In this document: positions 1 to 7,487 of the stretch, piece by piece
How positions within the stretch are numbered: position 1 is the first letter of the stretch
How the letters are laid out: every line of letters starts with the position of its first letter
Assembly (NCBI GenBank): GCA_031269165.1
Contig: JAISZQ010000099.1
Location: 1-14,479 of the forward strand
DNA: 14,479 nt
Origin: Spirochaetaceae bacterium
GTDB lineage: Bacteria > Spirochaetota > Spirochaetia > Treponematales > Breznakiellaceae
Direction of reading: 5' to 3'
The notes under the pieces: generated by a model
What the model was told of the DNA's origin: nothing
Seen by the model: only the letters and a program-made list of their open reading frames with translations
Databases searched by the model: none
Translations under genes and position numbers: made by a program

Positions 1-480
1 GATGTCTGGTACGAAGTACAGACGGCGGTTAATGTCGGCGAGCCCTTGTTCCGGCTGGGGTGGGCGGTGGTACTATTCTATCGGGTGCTCCGCGAGGCGA
101 AAGGGCGGTTCGGCTTCGAGATGCGGGGGCTTAAAATCGAGGGGGTGTGGCTCACGTTCTATATCAAGCCCGCCGACGGATTAAAACTGCCCAAGATTAT
201 GCAGTGGATCAAGCAGACGTTCTCGGTGCGGTTCAATTTTCGGACGGGGAGAACGGGGCACGTGTGGGGGGAGCGGTACTGGTCGGAGATTGTGGCGGGG
301 GAGCCGCCGCCCGAAGCGAAAGAAGTTGACTGGGACGTAGTCGAGGCGGAGGCGGGCAAGCCGGTACCGGCGGGCGTGACCTACAAGTTATCTTGGGGCA
401 GCCCCCGCCTGGCTGGAATGGGCTCGGAAACGCCTTTTTCGCCCGAATTTACTTTTTCCTCCGCGTTTCCGCCCGGCTAA
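1..480 (+). CDS. REP-associated / Y1-type transposase family protein, 3' part
   Basis: The frame is open from the first base, so the gene begins before the window. About 159 residues are visible, starting DVWYEVQTAVNVGEPLF. The stretch LPKIMQWIKQTF...RFN...GRTGHVWGERYWSEIV (about residues 63-100) matches the C-terminal helix and GxxW-x-x-Ry signature of the Y1/IS200-like transposase fold as used by REP-associated transposases (RAYTs), which nick single-stranded DNA at palindromic repeats. The HUH metal-binding motif would lie upstream of the window. By my alignment the position of the nucleophilic Tyr (RYVQYIN-type) is Phe in QTFSVRFN, so this copy may not be catalytic. The last 45 or so residues (Pro/Gly/Ser/Phe-rich) are unlike the fold and may be a variable tail. 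A perfect hairpin begins at the stop codon. Family call fairly sure; activity unknown. Confidence 0.68.
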   Translation, partial: DVWYEVQTAVNVGEPLFRLGWAVVLFYRVLREAKGRFGFEMRGLKIEGVWLTFYIKPADGLKLPKIMQWIKQTFSVRFNFRTGRTGHVWGERYWSEIVAGEPPPEAKEVDWDVVEAEAGKPVPAGVTYKLSWGSPRLAGMGSETPFSPEFTFSSAFPPG

Positions 481-501
481 CCGGGGGCAAAGCCCCCGGT
501 T
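479..501 (+). terminator. GC-rich perfect hairpin at the end of the transposase gene
   Basis: AACCGGGGGC, loop AAA, GCCCCCGGTT: a perfect 10-bp stem that begins inside the stop codon. Only a short T run (TTTA) follows, so it may be a weak intrinsic terminator or a REP-like palindrome of the kind RAYT genes are flanked by. Confidence 0.55.
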
Positions 502-554
502 TACGGCAAAAATGACGTTACATACAGCCTCGGTGTCCCCATCCAAAGACGGCG

Positions 555-575
555 GGCCATCGGCCAACGATGGCC
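555..575. repeat. Small hairpin in the metG upstream gap
   Basis: GGCCATCG, loop GCCAA, CGATGGCC: a perfect 8-bp stem. GTGTCCC near 532 and GGGACAC at 656-662 could close a larger stem around it. Function unknown. The rest of 502-733 shows no gene. Confidence 0.45.
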
Positions 576-608
576 TCGGGAGAAGTCTGCCCGCGCCGTA
601 ACGCGAGA

Positions 609-623
609 TTTTGAAACAGCCTC
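609..623. repeat. Solitary repeat end, TTTTGAAACAGCCTC
   Basis: These 15 bases are identical to the right half of the palindrome at 11577-11613 and match the ends of the palindromic elements at 6621-6770 and 14226-14417. No matching left end is visible nearby, so it looks like a lone end or the remains of a decayed element. Confidence 0.5.
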
Positions 624-733
624 TTCAGGCTATACTCGCAGTTTGAATGATGTCGGGACACGAGCATAACCCATTTGTTCGTGAAGCCCGTGGTTAAAAT
701 TCCTCATCCGCGTTTATCCGGTACCGCGTGCCC

Positions 734-761
734 TTGACTATCCCGCGCAAAAGGTTACAAT
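734..761 (+). promoter_or_regulatory. Sigma70-type promoter of metG, possibly leaderless
   Basis: TTGACT (734-739), 16-nt spacer, TACAAT (756-761). The metG ATG starts at 769, seven bases after the -10 box, which is where transcription would normally begin. No Shine-Dalgarno lies at a usable distance; the only purine run (AAAAGG, about 749-754) is 14 nt from the ATG and inside the promoter spacer. Confidence 0.6.
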
Positions 762-768
762 ATATGGT

Positions 769-3045
769 ATGAAACGCCGTTTGATTACTTCTGCCCTGCC
801 CTATGTGAATAATGAACCCCACCTCGGCAACCTGATTCAGGTGCTGTCCGCCGATTGTTTTGCGCGGTTTTGCCGGTTGCGCGGTTACGAAACGCTCTAC
901 ATCTGTGGCACCGACGAATACGGCACGGCGACCGAGACCCGCGCCGCCGAAGAAGGGGTGAGCGAACGGGCGTTGTGCGACCGTTACTGGACGCTGCACG
1001 ACGCAATTTACCGCTGGTTTTCTATCGCGTTTGACAAGTTTGGGCGCACATCCACGCCCATCCACACCGAGGTGACGCAGACTATTTTCAAAAAGAACGA
1101 CGAAAACGGCATGATCAGCGAAAACACGACGGAACAACTTTTCTGTCTGCATTGCGGCCGCTTCCTGGCCGACCGCTATGTGCGCGGGGTCTGTCCCCAC
1201 TGCGGCTACGAGAAGGCGCGGGGCGACCAGTGCGAGCATTGCGGGAAGTTGCTTGACCCGGCCGACTTGAAGGAACCGGCCTGTTCGTCCTGCGGCAACA
1301 CGCCGGAATTGCGGGAAACGCGGCATCTCTACATCAACCTTCCCAAGAACCGGACGGTGCTTGAGGCGTGGCTGAAAAAGACGAGCGAGGAGGGCCGGTG
1401 GGCGCGGAACGCCGTGCAGATGTCGCAGAGTTGGATCCGCGACGGACTCCACGAACGGGCCATCACCCGCGACCTCAAATGGGGCATCCCCGTGCCGAAG
1501 CCGGGCTTCGAGAACAAGGTCTTCTATGTATGGTTTGACGCGCCGATCGGCTATATCTCGATCACGGGCAACTGGGCCGACGAGCGGGGCCTTGACTGGC
1601 GAAAGGCGGTGGACGACTGGTGGAAAAACCCCGAAAATGTGTCGCTCTTTCAGTTCATTGGCAAGGACAACATCCCGTTCCACACGGTGATCTTCCCGTC
1701 ATCGCTGCTGGGCACGGGCGAAAAATGGACGATGCTCCACCATATGTCCAGCACCGAGTATCTCAACTACGAGAGTGGCAAGTTTTCAAAGAGCGAGGGA
1801 CGGGGGGTGTTCGGCACCGACGTGATGGCAAGCGGCATTCCCTCCGACGTGTGGCGTTTTTACATTTATTACAACCGGCCCGAAAAGTCGGACGCGCTTT
1901 TTACCTGGAAGGATTTCGCGGAAAAGGTCAACGCGGAACTCATCGGCAACTTGGGTAACCTCGTGAACCGGACGCTCTCTTTTGTGACGCGCTACTACGG
2001 CGGGAAGGCTCCCGCGCCGGGCGGGAACCCGGCGTTTTGGACGCGGGTGCGGGAAATCGAGGGGGAGATCACCGAGGCCCTCGAATGGGCGGAGTTGCGT
2101 GACGGCTATCACAAGGTCTTTGAACTGAGTGCCTTTGCCAACAAGTACTTTCAGGACAACGAGCCCTGGAAGAAGCGCACCGAGGCGCCCGCCGAGGGGG
2201 AGGCCGTCATCGGGGACCTCACCGCGCTACTCGCCGACATTGCCGTGCTGATTCAGCCGTTTACGCCGATCGCGGCGGAAAAAATCGCGGGATTTTTGGG
2301 GCTGACGCTCGAGAAAGGGAAGGCTAGCTCAATCGACTGGAACGGGTTGGGAAAGTGCCGCTCGATAGCCGCCGCGATAACCAGCGAGGTGCTGTTTGCG
2401 CGGCTGGAACCCGACTTCATCAACGCGCTCCGTGAAAAGTATGCGGGTTCGCAAAAAGAGCGGGGGCTGTCCCCGACCGGCACAGGGAGTTCCGGCGCGG
2501 ACGAAAAGACGGCGGTACAGCCGGAACAAGAGGTCCCGGCGCAAAAGCCGGAGGATGCCTTCACCGCGTTGCTCGATCTCCGTGTGGCGAAAATCGTCAA
2601 GATCGAGCGTCATCCCAAGGCGGACAAACTCTACATCGAGACGCTGGACATCGCCGGAGAGGAGCGCGTGATCGTTTCCGGCCTCGTACCCTTTTATAAG
2701 GAAGAAGAGTTGCTGGGCAAACATATCGTCGTTGCCTATAACCTCAAGGCGGCGAAATTGCGCGGCATCGAGAGCCGGGGGATGCTGCTTGCCGCGTCGA
2801 TGAAACAAGAGGACGGAAGTGAGACGGTCGAGGTGCTGGATGCGGCGGGTGTCGAGACGGGGACGCGGGTAACGCTGGAGGGTGCGGACGGCGACAAACC
2901 GGATAAGCCTGAAATCGACATCGACACGTTTTGTTCCGTGCCCATTGGCGTTGTGGACGGCACGGTCGCGGTAAACGGCCGGGCACTCTTGCTCAACGGC
3001 AAAGAGATACCAACGGAAAAGGTCAAACATGGGGAAGTGCATTGA
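769..3045 (+). CDS. metG: Methionyl-tRNA synthetase with C-terminal tRNA-binding domain
   Basis: Cytoplasmic enzyme that charges tRNA-Met with methionine using ATP. The class I catalytic domain is complete: the HIGH-type motif is HLGN (residues 18-21) and the KMSKS-type loop is KFSKS (338-342). Between them four CxxC pairs (C126/C129, C142/C145, C155/C158, C172/C175) form the zinc knuckles of the long-form MetRS. The tail WFDAPIGY (residues 255-262) is typical of the family. An anticodon-binding helical domain follows, then a Pro/Glu/Gln/Ser-rich linker (about 560-594), then a Trbp111/EMAP-like tRNA-binding domain from about residue 595 (DLRVAKI, HPKADKLY). At 758 aa the length fits MetRS with this appended domain. 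The ATG at 769 is the only sensible start, though it lacks a Shine-Dalgarno. It is a single gene; a stable hairpin lies downstream. Confidence 0.97.
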   Translation: MKRRLITSALPYVNNEPHLGNLIQVLSADCFARFCRLRGYETLYICGTDEYGTATETRAAEEGVSERALCDRYWTLHDAIYRWFSIAFDKFGRTSTPIHTEVTQTIFKKNDENGMISENTTEQLFCLHCGRFLADRYVRGVCPHCGYEKARGDQCEHCGKLLDPADLKEPACSSCGNTPELRETRHLYINLPKNRTVLEAWLKKTSEEGRWARNAVQMSQSWIRDGLHERAITRDLKWGIPVPKPGFENKVFYVWFDAPIGYISITGNWADERGLDWRKAVDDWWKNPENVSLFQFIGKDNIPFHTVIFPSSLLGTGEKWTMLHHMSSTEYLNYESGKFSKSEGRGVFGTDVMASGIPSDVWRFYIYYNRPEKSDALFTWKDFAEKVNAELIGNLGNLVNRTLSFVTRYYGGKAPAPGGNPAFWTRVREIEGEITEALEWAELRDGYHKVFELSAFANKYFQDNEPWKKRTEAPAEGEAVIGDLTALLADIAVLIQPFTPIAAEKIAGFLGLTLEKGKASSIDWNGLGKCRSIAAAITSEVLFARLEPDFINALREKYAGSQKERGLSPTGTGSSGADEKTAVQPEQEVPAQKPEDAFTALLDLRVAKIVKIERHPKADKLYIETLDIAGEERVIVSGLVPFYKEEELLGKHIVVAYNLKAAKLRGIESRGMLLAASMKQEDGSETVEVLDAAGVETGTRVTLEGADGDKPDKPEIDIDTFCSVPIGVVDGTVAVNGRALLLNGKEIPTEKVKHGEVH

Positions 3046-3097
3046 CAAGACGCTCTATGCGAAAAGGGTAACCGTTGCCGACAATGCGAGGCGCGGA

Positions 3098-3121
3098 CAC
3101 TCCCCCGAAGGGGGAAGTTGT
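3098..3121. repeat. Hairpin with GGGGG/CCCCC stem downstream of metG
   Basis: CTCCCCC-GAA-GGGGGAAG flanked by GACA/TTGTC gives a stem closed by a GAA loop. The same CCCCC-TTC-GGGGGAG type of stem recurs in the repeat elements elsewhere in the window. Confidence 0.5.
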
Positions 3122-3164
3122 CGCTATTCCCTCTATGCCGGATCCACGGGAAGCCCGTTCGGAA

Positions 3165-3200
3165 AGCACCGATTTATGCAATCGAGCATAAATCGGTGCT
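3165..3200 (+). terminator. Perfect 15-bp hairpin, likely metG terminator
   Basis: AGCACCGATTTATGC (3165-3179), 6-nt loop, GCATAAATCGGTGCT (3186-3200), followed by CCTTTC. The stem is perfect, but the T run is short, so termination is likely rather than certain. Confidence 0.6.
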
Positions 3201-3302
3201 CCTTTCATGCGGTATGTGCGCAGACTAACGGGCAAATACGTAAGGACACACGGATTGGCGTCAGGTTAATCAGCGTGTCATTAGGGGCCGGGAGCGTCAA
3301 AC

Positions 3303-5021
3303 GTGGCTGACAGTTCTTTTGACCCGCTTGTTCTTACGCTGAAAGAATCCGAGCGAGAGGATTTATTGGATCGTATTTTCCAGAATTCCGATCTTTCCCA
3401 TGAACCGCTCTATACGAAGACGGCGGATAACCCCAAAAAAGCGGACGATGAATTTTCGGCGCTCCCGTTTTTCCTGCGGATATGGTATGCTATTATTGGA
3501 TTCATTTTCGGCAAGACGCCGGTTAAAGCGTATGAAAACAGCGTAATCGCGAAAGTCGGGCGTGAAATAAATCTTACCTCGCCGGGATATTATAATTATG
3601 CTCAAGGATTGTTGCTTCCCGATATGTACCAGGCGCTTGTCGATCTGAAAAACGCCGTCCGATTTTTTTACAACGCGCTCGATTCTTCGGTAAACAAAGA
3701 CCGGGGCGCGTTTTACGCTTTTATGGGCTCGTATGAAATGCTCGAAATGCACCGGCAACTTTCCAAAATGAGCAGTCCTGTGGAATTTGCCAAATTACAC
3801 GCCGACATGACCTCGGAAATGCTGAAACAGACGGCATTGGATATGTATGCGGAAACCCTGACCATGATGACCGATGTCCAGCGGGAGAATATGTACCGGA
3901 ATGTCCGCGCGTTGATTTGCCTGAAGGAGCTTGCAGGGTTTCTTTACGACCGGCTGATCATCAATTTTCAACTTGAAGCGGCGTTGCATGGAAAGGTTTG
4001 TCCGGGGGCTCTGGTCAAGGGACAGCTTGCGGGACTGAATAATATTTTGTTTTCGCTCAAGGAAGTTCCCTCCATGGCTTTGCTGAGTACGCTTTTTGTT
4101 TTTTCCCTGCGTGATGAATTTATGAATAAAACCGAAAAGATTAATTACGAGTTGCAAAAACTGCTGGCGCAGACCGAGAAATCGCTCGCTGTTATCCGTG
4201 ATTTTAACAATAAAATTCCCCTCACATTAATTCTGCGCTGTATAAACAAAGATATGTCTTATGAGCCTTCGGAGTTGCCTGGCGGTGAAGACTGGTTTGT
4301 CATTTTCCGCAATTACTGGAAGTCAAGAATTGAGGAAAGTTACGATAATTATTTAATTGATCTCAAACGTGAAGAGATTAATAAAACCTTTGACATTTTC
4401 TTTAGCGGTAAAGAAATGATAGATATTCAAAATTCCCCGCCCGATAAAGGGAGCGATACGATCTCTTTGGAAAACGCGCTTCTTTTTTCGTTTTTTCTCA
4501 CCTTTTACAAAAGAATATTTCTTACAGAAATGAATCAGGTGTTACGGCCCATTTTGATTGACGGCGAATTTATCAGAAAAGAAAACCGGCTTGATTTTAC
4601 CGAAAGTTACAACGAACTCATCAAAATGGAAGACGCGATTAATAACCTTGTCCGAAAAATTGCCCCCGGCGGCGATTATGGAAATCGGTACAATCAGTTG
4701 AGAAACGATGTCATTTCGCCTGTTATTCGCCACAGGAAGATGCAGGTGTTAACCGAGGAAATCAAGGCGGAATCGTATGAAATCGCGTGGAAAGCAAAAT
4801 CGGCGCTGGAATTGATGAACGCGATCATTCACGGAATTCTGATTCCCCTTGAAGACTCAAATGAAAATTCGAAATACGCCTCTCTTGCCAACCTTTCCAC
4901 GATACTGGGTAAAGCCAACAGCGATTTTATCATCACGCTGAAAGAAACTTCAAAAAAACTGGCGCTTGCCGTCGACCTCGTAGGTAACATCATGGATGTT
5001 GAAGTGGCTGAAAGTAAATAG
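3303..5021 (+). CDS. Conserved helical protein of unknown function (DUF5312-like)
   Basis: 572 residues, predominantly helical with many charged residues. One hydrophobic stretch (about residues 53-70, SALPFFLRIWYAIIGFIFGK) could be a membrane or amphipathic anchor near the N-terminus; the rest looks soluble. There is no signal peptide and no catalytic motif I recognise. It resembles a family I associate with treponemes and other spirochaetes (DUF5312), from memory and not checked. The start is GTG at 3303, after GGGAG about 8 nt upstream; the earlier in-frame region has no better start. The gene is AT-richer than metG, stands alone, and ends convergent to the aldo/keto reductase with a shared hairpin region. 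Certain to be coding because of its length and regular composition; function unknown. Confidence 0.85.
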   Translation: MADSSFDPLVLTLKESEREDLLDRIFQNSDLSHEPLYTKTADNPKKADDEFSALPFFLRIWYAIIGFIFGKTPVKAYENSVIAKVGREINLTSPGYYNYAQGLLLPDMYQALVDLKNAVRFFYNALDSSVNKDRGAFYAFMGSYEMLEMHRQLSKMSSPVEFAKLHADMTSEMLKQTALDMYAETLTMMTDVQRENMYRNVRALICLKELAGFLYDRLIINFQLEAALHGKVCPGALVKGQLAGLNNILFSLKEVPSMALLSTLFVFSLRDEFMNKTEKINYELQKLLAQTEKSLAVIRDFNNKIPLTLILRCINKDMSYEPSELPGGEDWFVIFRNYWKSRIEESYDNYLIDLKREEINKTFDIFFSGKEMIDIQNSPPDKGSDTISLENALLFSFFLTFYKRIFLTEMNQVLRPILIDGEFIRKENRLDFTESYNELIKMEDAINNLVRKIAPGGDYGNRYNQLRNDVISPVIRHRKMQVLTEEIKAESYEIAWKAKSALELMNAIIHGILIPLEDSNENSKYASLANLSTILGKANSDFIITLKETSKKLALAVDLVGNIMDVEVAESK

Positions 5022-5024
5022 GGT

Positions 5025-5073
5025 CTGTCCACAAAGCCGGTTACGGTGCGAAACTTCGTTTCGTCGTGGACAG
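5025..5073. terminator. Two-tier hairpin between convergent genes
   Basis: Outer arms CTGTCCAC (5025-5032) and GTGGACAG (5066-5073). Inside them is a second perfect hairpin CGAAAC-TTC-GTTTCG (5049-5063). It starts four bases after the stop codon of the 572-aa gene and probably ends transcription from one or both sides. No strong T run is present on the plus strand, apart from GTTTTCTC further on. Confidence 0.55.
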
Positions 5074-5163
5074 GCACCGCGTTTTCTCACTCTTTAGAAT
5101 ACCGTACCCCAAACGAGGTCTTTTCGGAGCATTTATTCGCACTTCAGATTTGAACTGGCGTTC

Positions 5164-6399
5164 CTAAAAACGTTTGCGCCCTAAAAATGTTCTCGCAATA
5201 TTGACACCAGCCCGAAACCACAGCGGCTCCATGCGTTTTCGTACTATTGATAGGGCATCGGACACGGCGATGTTTTGCGGACAGTGCGACTCGCATTTTT
5301 TACAGCGGACACAGCGGCCCGCATTGCTGGGGGTATCCGACGTGAGGCCGTTGCTCGTCACATACTGCTGCCAACCCTGGATTTTGCCAAAAGCGAAGGA
5401 CGTGTTGAAGGCGGCAAAGCATGAGGGAATGTTCACGCCTCGCGGACAGGGCATACAGTAACCGCAACCGGTGCAGGGGACTTTGGAGGAGGCGCGGAAT
5501 GCGGCGCGGGCCTTTTCGTACGCCTCCCGTTCCGCCCCGGTAACCGACCCCACGCCGGATTGCTCGCAACAGCGCAGGTTTTCGGTCAAATCGGCTTCCG
5601 TCGTCATGCCGGAGAGCACCACCGTCACTTCCGGCTGATCCCAGAGCCATTTCAACGCCCAGTCTGCGGGGGAGACGGGGATCGAGGAGGGCGTCGCATC
5701 GCGGAAAACGGAGGCAACGGGCGGCGGAAGGTTGCGCGCGAGTTTGCCGCCCAGAAGCGGCTCCATGATGATGACGGGGATGCCCTTTGCGGCGGCCTTT
5801 TTGAGGCCCGTCACGCCCGCCTGATAGTTTTCATCCGAATAGTTGTACTGAATCTGGCAAAAATCCCAGTCGAAGTCGTCGAGTATCGTGCAAAACTCGT
5901 CACGCTTCCCGTGGAAGGAAAACCCAAACTGCCGGATCGCGTCGCTTTTTTTCTTCGCGGCGGCCCACTCGACGATACCGAACTCCTTCATCTTCTCCCA
6001 CGAGGCAAAGTCGGTGAGCATGTGCATCAAGTAATAGTCGATGGAATCTGTTTGCAGTCGTTCACGTTGCTTGTCAAAGAACGTGTCAAAGTCGGCGGGC
6101 TGTTTGCAGATGATGACCGGCATCTTCGTCGCAATAAAGACCCGTTCGCGGACGTTGTTCCGGCGCAGAATCGCGCCCAGCGTCTCCTCGCTCCCCGGAT
6201 AGATGTAGGCCGTGTCAAAATAGTTCACGCCGCTTTGGATCGCGCCCATCACCAGCGCTTCCGTTTTCGGGTAGTCGATCGCGCCGAAGGACTGCGACCC
6301 GGAGAACGCGAAACGCGGGCCACTTTTCGGAAAACGCATACAGCCCATGCCGAGGGCCGAAAGACTATGACCGCTTTTTTTATCAATCCGGTACTGCAT
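5164..6399 (-). CDS. Aldo/keto reductase with C-terminal double 4Fe-4S ferredoxin domain
   Basis: Predicted cytoplasmic oxidoreductase of 411 aa. Residues 1-300 form an aldo/keto reductase barrel with the catalytic tetrad visible: D62 and Y67 (FDTAYIYPGSE), K92 (ATKMP) and H126 (YYLMHM). Residues 305-380 carry two cysteine clusters, C309/C312/C315/C318-P and C363/C366/C369/C373-P, as in bacterial-type 2[4Fe-4S] ferredoxins; the first has an unusual CxxCxxCxxCP spacing. Such AKR-ferredoxin fusions are widespread in anaerobes, but their substrate is generally unknown, so none is assigned. ATG at 6399 has a strong Shine-Dalgarno (GGGGGAG, 6 nt away). The gene appears monocistronic and is convergent with the 572-aa gene. 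Confidence 0.93.
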   Translation of the reverse strand: MQYRIDKKSGHSLSALGMGCMRFPKSGPRFAFSGSQSFGAIDYPKTEALVMGAIQSGVNYFDTAYIYPGSEETLGAILRRNNVRERVFIATKMPVIICKQPADFDTFFDKQRERLQTDSIDYYLMHMLTDFASWEKMKEFGIVEWAAAKKKSDAIRQFGFSFHGKRDEFCTILDDFDWDFCQIQYNYSDENYQAGVTGLKKAAAKGIPVIIMEPLLGGKLARNLPPPVASVFRDATPSSIPVSPADWALKWLWDQPEVTVVLSGMTTEADLTENLRCCEQSGVGSVTGAEREAYEKARAAFRASSKVPCTGCGYCMPCPRGVNIPSCFAAFNTSFAFGKIQGWQQYVTSNGLTSDTPSNAGRCVRCKKCESHCPQNIAVSDALSIVRKRMEPLWFRAGVNIARTFLGRKRF

Positions 6400-6471
6400 T
6401 GTTATCTCCCCCTTCCTTTATAGAACTTTTCCTAAGAAAATACAATACACGCTTCGCACACGCCTCGCGCG

Positions 6472-6549
6472 AATTGAAAATGGTACATGGATAAGGGAAA
6501 ATTATGGTGCCAGGACGCGCCGCTTTTATGCCTCCGTGCATTTTCAATT
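6472..6549. repeat. Imperfect inverted repeat in a gene-free stretch
   Basis: AATTGAAAATG (6472-6482) pairs with CATTTTCAATT (6539-6549), with GCGCG/CGCGC just outside after a bulge. This belongs to the 6400-6926 gap, in which I see no convincing gene. Confidence 0.5.
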
Positions 6550-6620
6550 ATCCATTCGCGCAACGTACCGCCCCTGCGAGCAGGATAAACGCATGGCAAA
6601 GATGCCGCGTTATTATAAAA

Positions 6621-6770
6621 GGCTGTTCCAAAACCCCGCAAAAGGGGGAAAGCCTTCCCCCTCGCTACGGACTTGCGTCCTCCGCTACCCCTTTCAACGG
6701 GGGTCAGACCCCCGTAACGCCCCCGGATTACAGCGGAGGCTTGCGTCTCGCGGGGTTTTGGAACAGGCTC
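6621..6770. repeat. Palindromic repeat element A
   Basis: Perfect 16-bp terminal inverted repeats: TGTTCCAAAACCCCGC (6624-6639) and GCGGGGTTTTGGAACA (6750-6765), extended by GGC and GGCTC. Inside are hairpins (AGGGGGAAAGCCTTCCCCCT; ACGGGGGTCAGACCCCCGT) and AGCGGA/TCCGCT arms. Read on the minus strand, its core (CCTCCGCTGTAAT, CGGGGGCGTTACGGGGG, GGGGTAGCGGAGGACG, AGCGAGGGGGAA) is the same as in the elements at 13571 and 14226. It has no coding capacity of its own. Confidence 0.8.
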
Positions 6771-6926
6771 ATCTATATACAGGCTTTTCTGTACCTCTGT
6801 TTGCCGTATGAAATGCTTGAAAGACGCGCCATTTGGCTACGTAATGGATAAATAATTTGTCAACCTATTTCAGGACGGGACGGGTTTTCTGTGGTCACGT
6901 TTCGTTTACGGAGAAGGGGAGAAGCG

Positions 6927-7487
6927 CTATAAAAACAGTTTAAACCCAAGCCCGAATTGGAGACCCGCATAGGTATAATCTTTAATTTCACGGTAATTGT
7001 ACCCGTCGGCAAACACCAATTTATATCCGGCGGATAGGTCTATCATACCGTATTTCTTGATGATAAATTTCCAGCCTATTCTTGGCGTAATAAAAATCAG
7101 AACATCTTTCGTATCGGGCGGTATTTTTCCACCGCCAAAATAATGCATAAAATCAGTACCGTTTCCCAGGCCAATATACAATTTATTCAAGCCCTCTCCA
7201 AAGGGATAATAGTTTACGAATAACGATATATTGACCGATGTGCAATACATATCCTCAACACCGGTTAAAAACGTCATGTGCCCAAAGGTTCCTTTTACGG
7301 ATAAAAACGCGCGTATTTTTTCTTCATAACCTATCCCTATACCCCAACCCTTATTGAGGAGTCCTATTATCGGATAAGCCAAGTCAAGGGAAAGTAAATG
7401 ATTAATTTCAGTCTGTGCATGAGACAAAGAAGGAGACAGAAAGAATAGCGCGAAAAGCAATACCGTCATTCGGTTCATTTTTATCAT
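6927..7487 (-). CDS. Predicted outer-membrane beta-barrel protein (small)
   Basis: 186 aa with an N-terminal signal peptide (hydrophobic core TVLLFALFFLSPSLSHA, cleavage likely after SHA, before QTEIN). The mature part alternates polar and apolar residues in Gly/aromatic-rich strands (for example WGIGIGYEEKIRAFLSVKG, PRIGWKFIIKKYG, YAGLQFGLGFKLFL), as in 8-stranded barrels; it ends in a hydrophobic residue rather than Phe. It is the last gene of the minus-strand envelope cluster: its ATG (7487-7485) overlaps the TGA of the preceding gene as ATGA, so it is probably translationally coupled, which also explains the missing Shine-Dalgarno. An internal ATG at 7478 is an alternative start. Exact role unknown. 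Confidence 0.8.
   Translation of the reverse strand: MIKMNRMTVLLFALFFLSPSLSHAQTEINHLLSLDLAYPIIGLLNKGWGIGIGYEEKIRAFLSVKGTFGHMTFLTGVEDMYCTSVNISLFVNYYPFGEGLNKLYIGLGNGTDFMHYFGGGKIPPDTKDVLIFITPRIGWKFIIKKYGMIDLSAGYKLVFADGYNYREIKDYTYAGLQFGLGFKLFL

Noticed and set aside
481..768. T-box or SAM riboswitch upstream of metG
   Set aside because: No T-box sequence or specifier stem visible, and the promoter seems to lie directly at the start codon, leaving no leader.
694..1683. 329-codon minus-strand open frame opposite metG
   Set aside because: Lies antisense to the conserved catalytic domain of metG; Arg/Pro/Val-rich shadow composition caused by high GC, with no domain features.
2329..3048. 239-codon minus-strand open frame opposite the metG 3' end
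   Set aside because: Antisense to the tRNA-binding domain; no plausible protein features.
3029..3310. 93-codon frame overlapping the metG end and the hairpins
   Set aside because: Runs through two palindromes, has no ribosome-binding site and no protein-like pattern.
5560..6423. 287-codon plus-strand open frame
   Set aside because: Opposite the aldo/keto reductase, whose catalytic tetrad and cluster cysteines prove the minus-strand frame.
6432..6641. 69-codon minus-strand frame in the gene-free stretch
   Set aside because: Crosses inverted repeats and element A; composition not protein-like and no Shine-Dalgarno.
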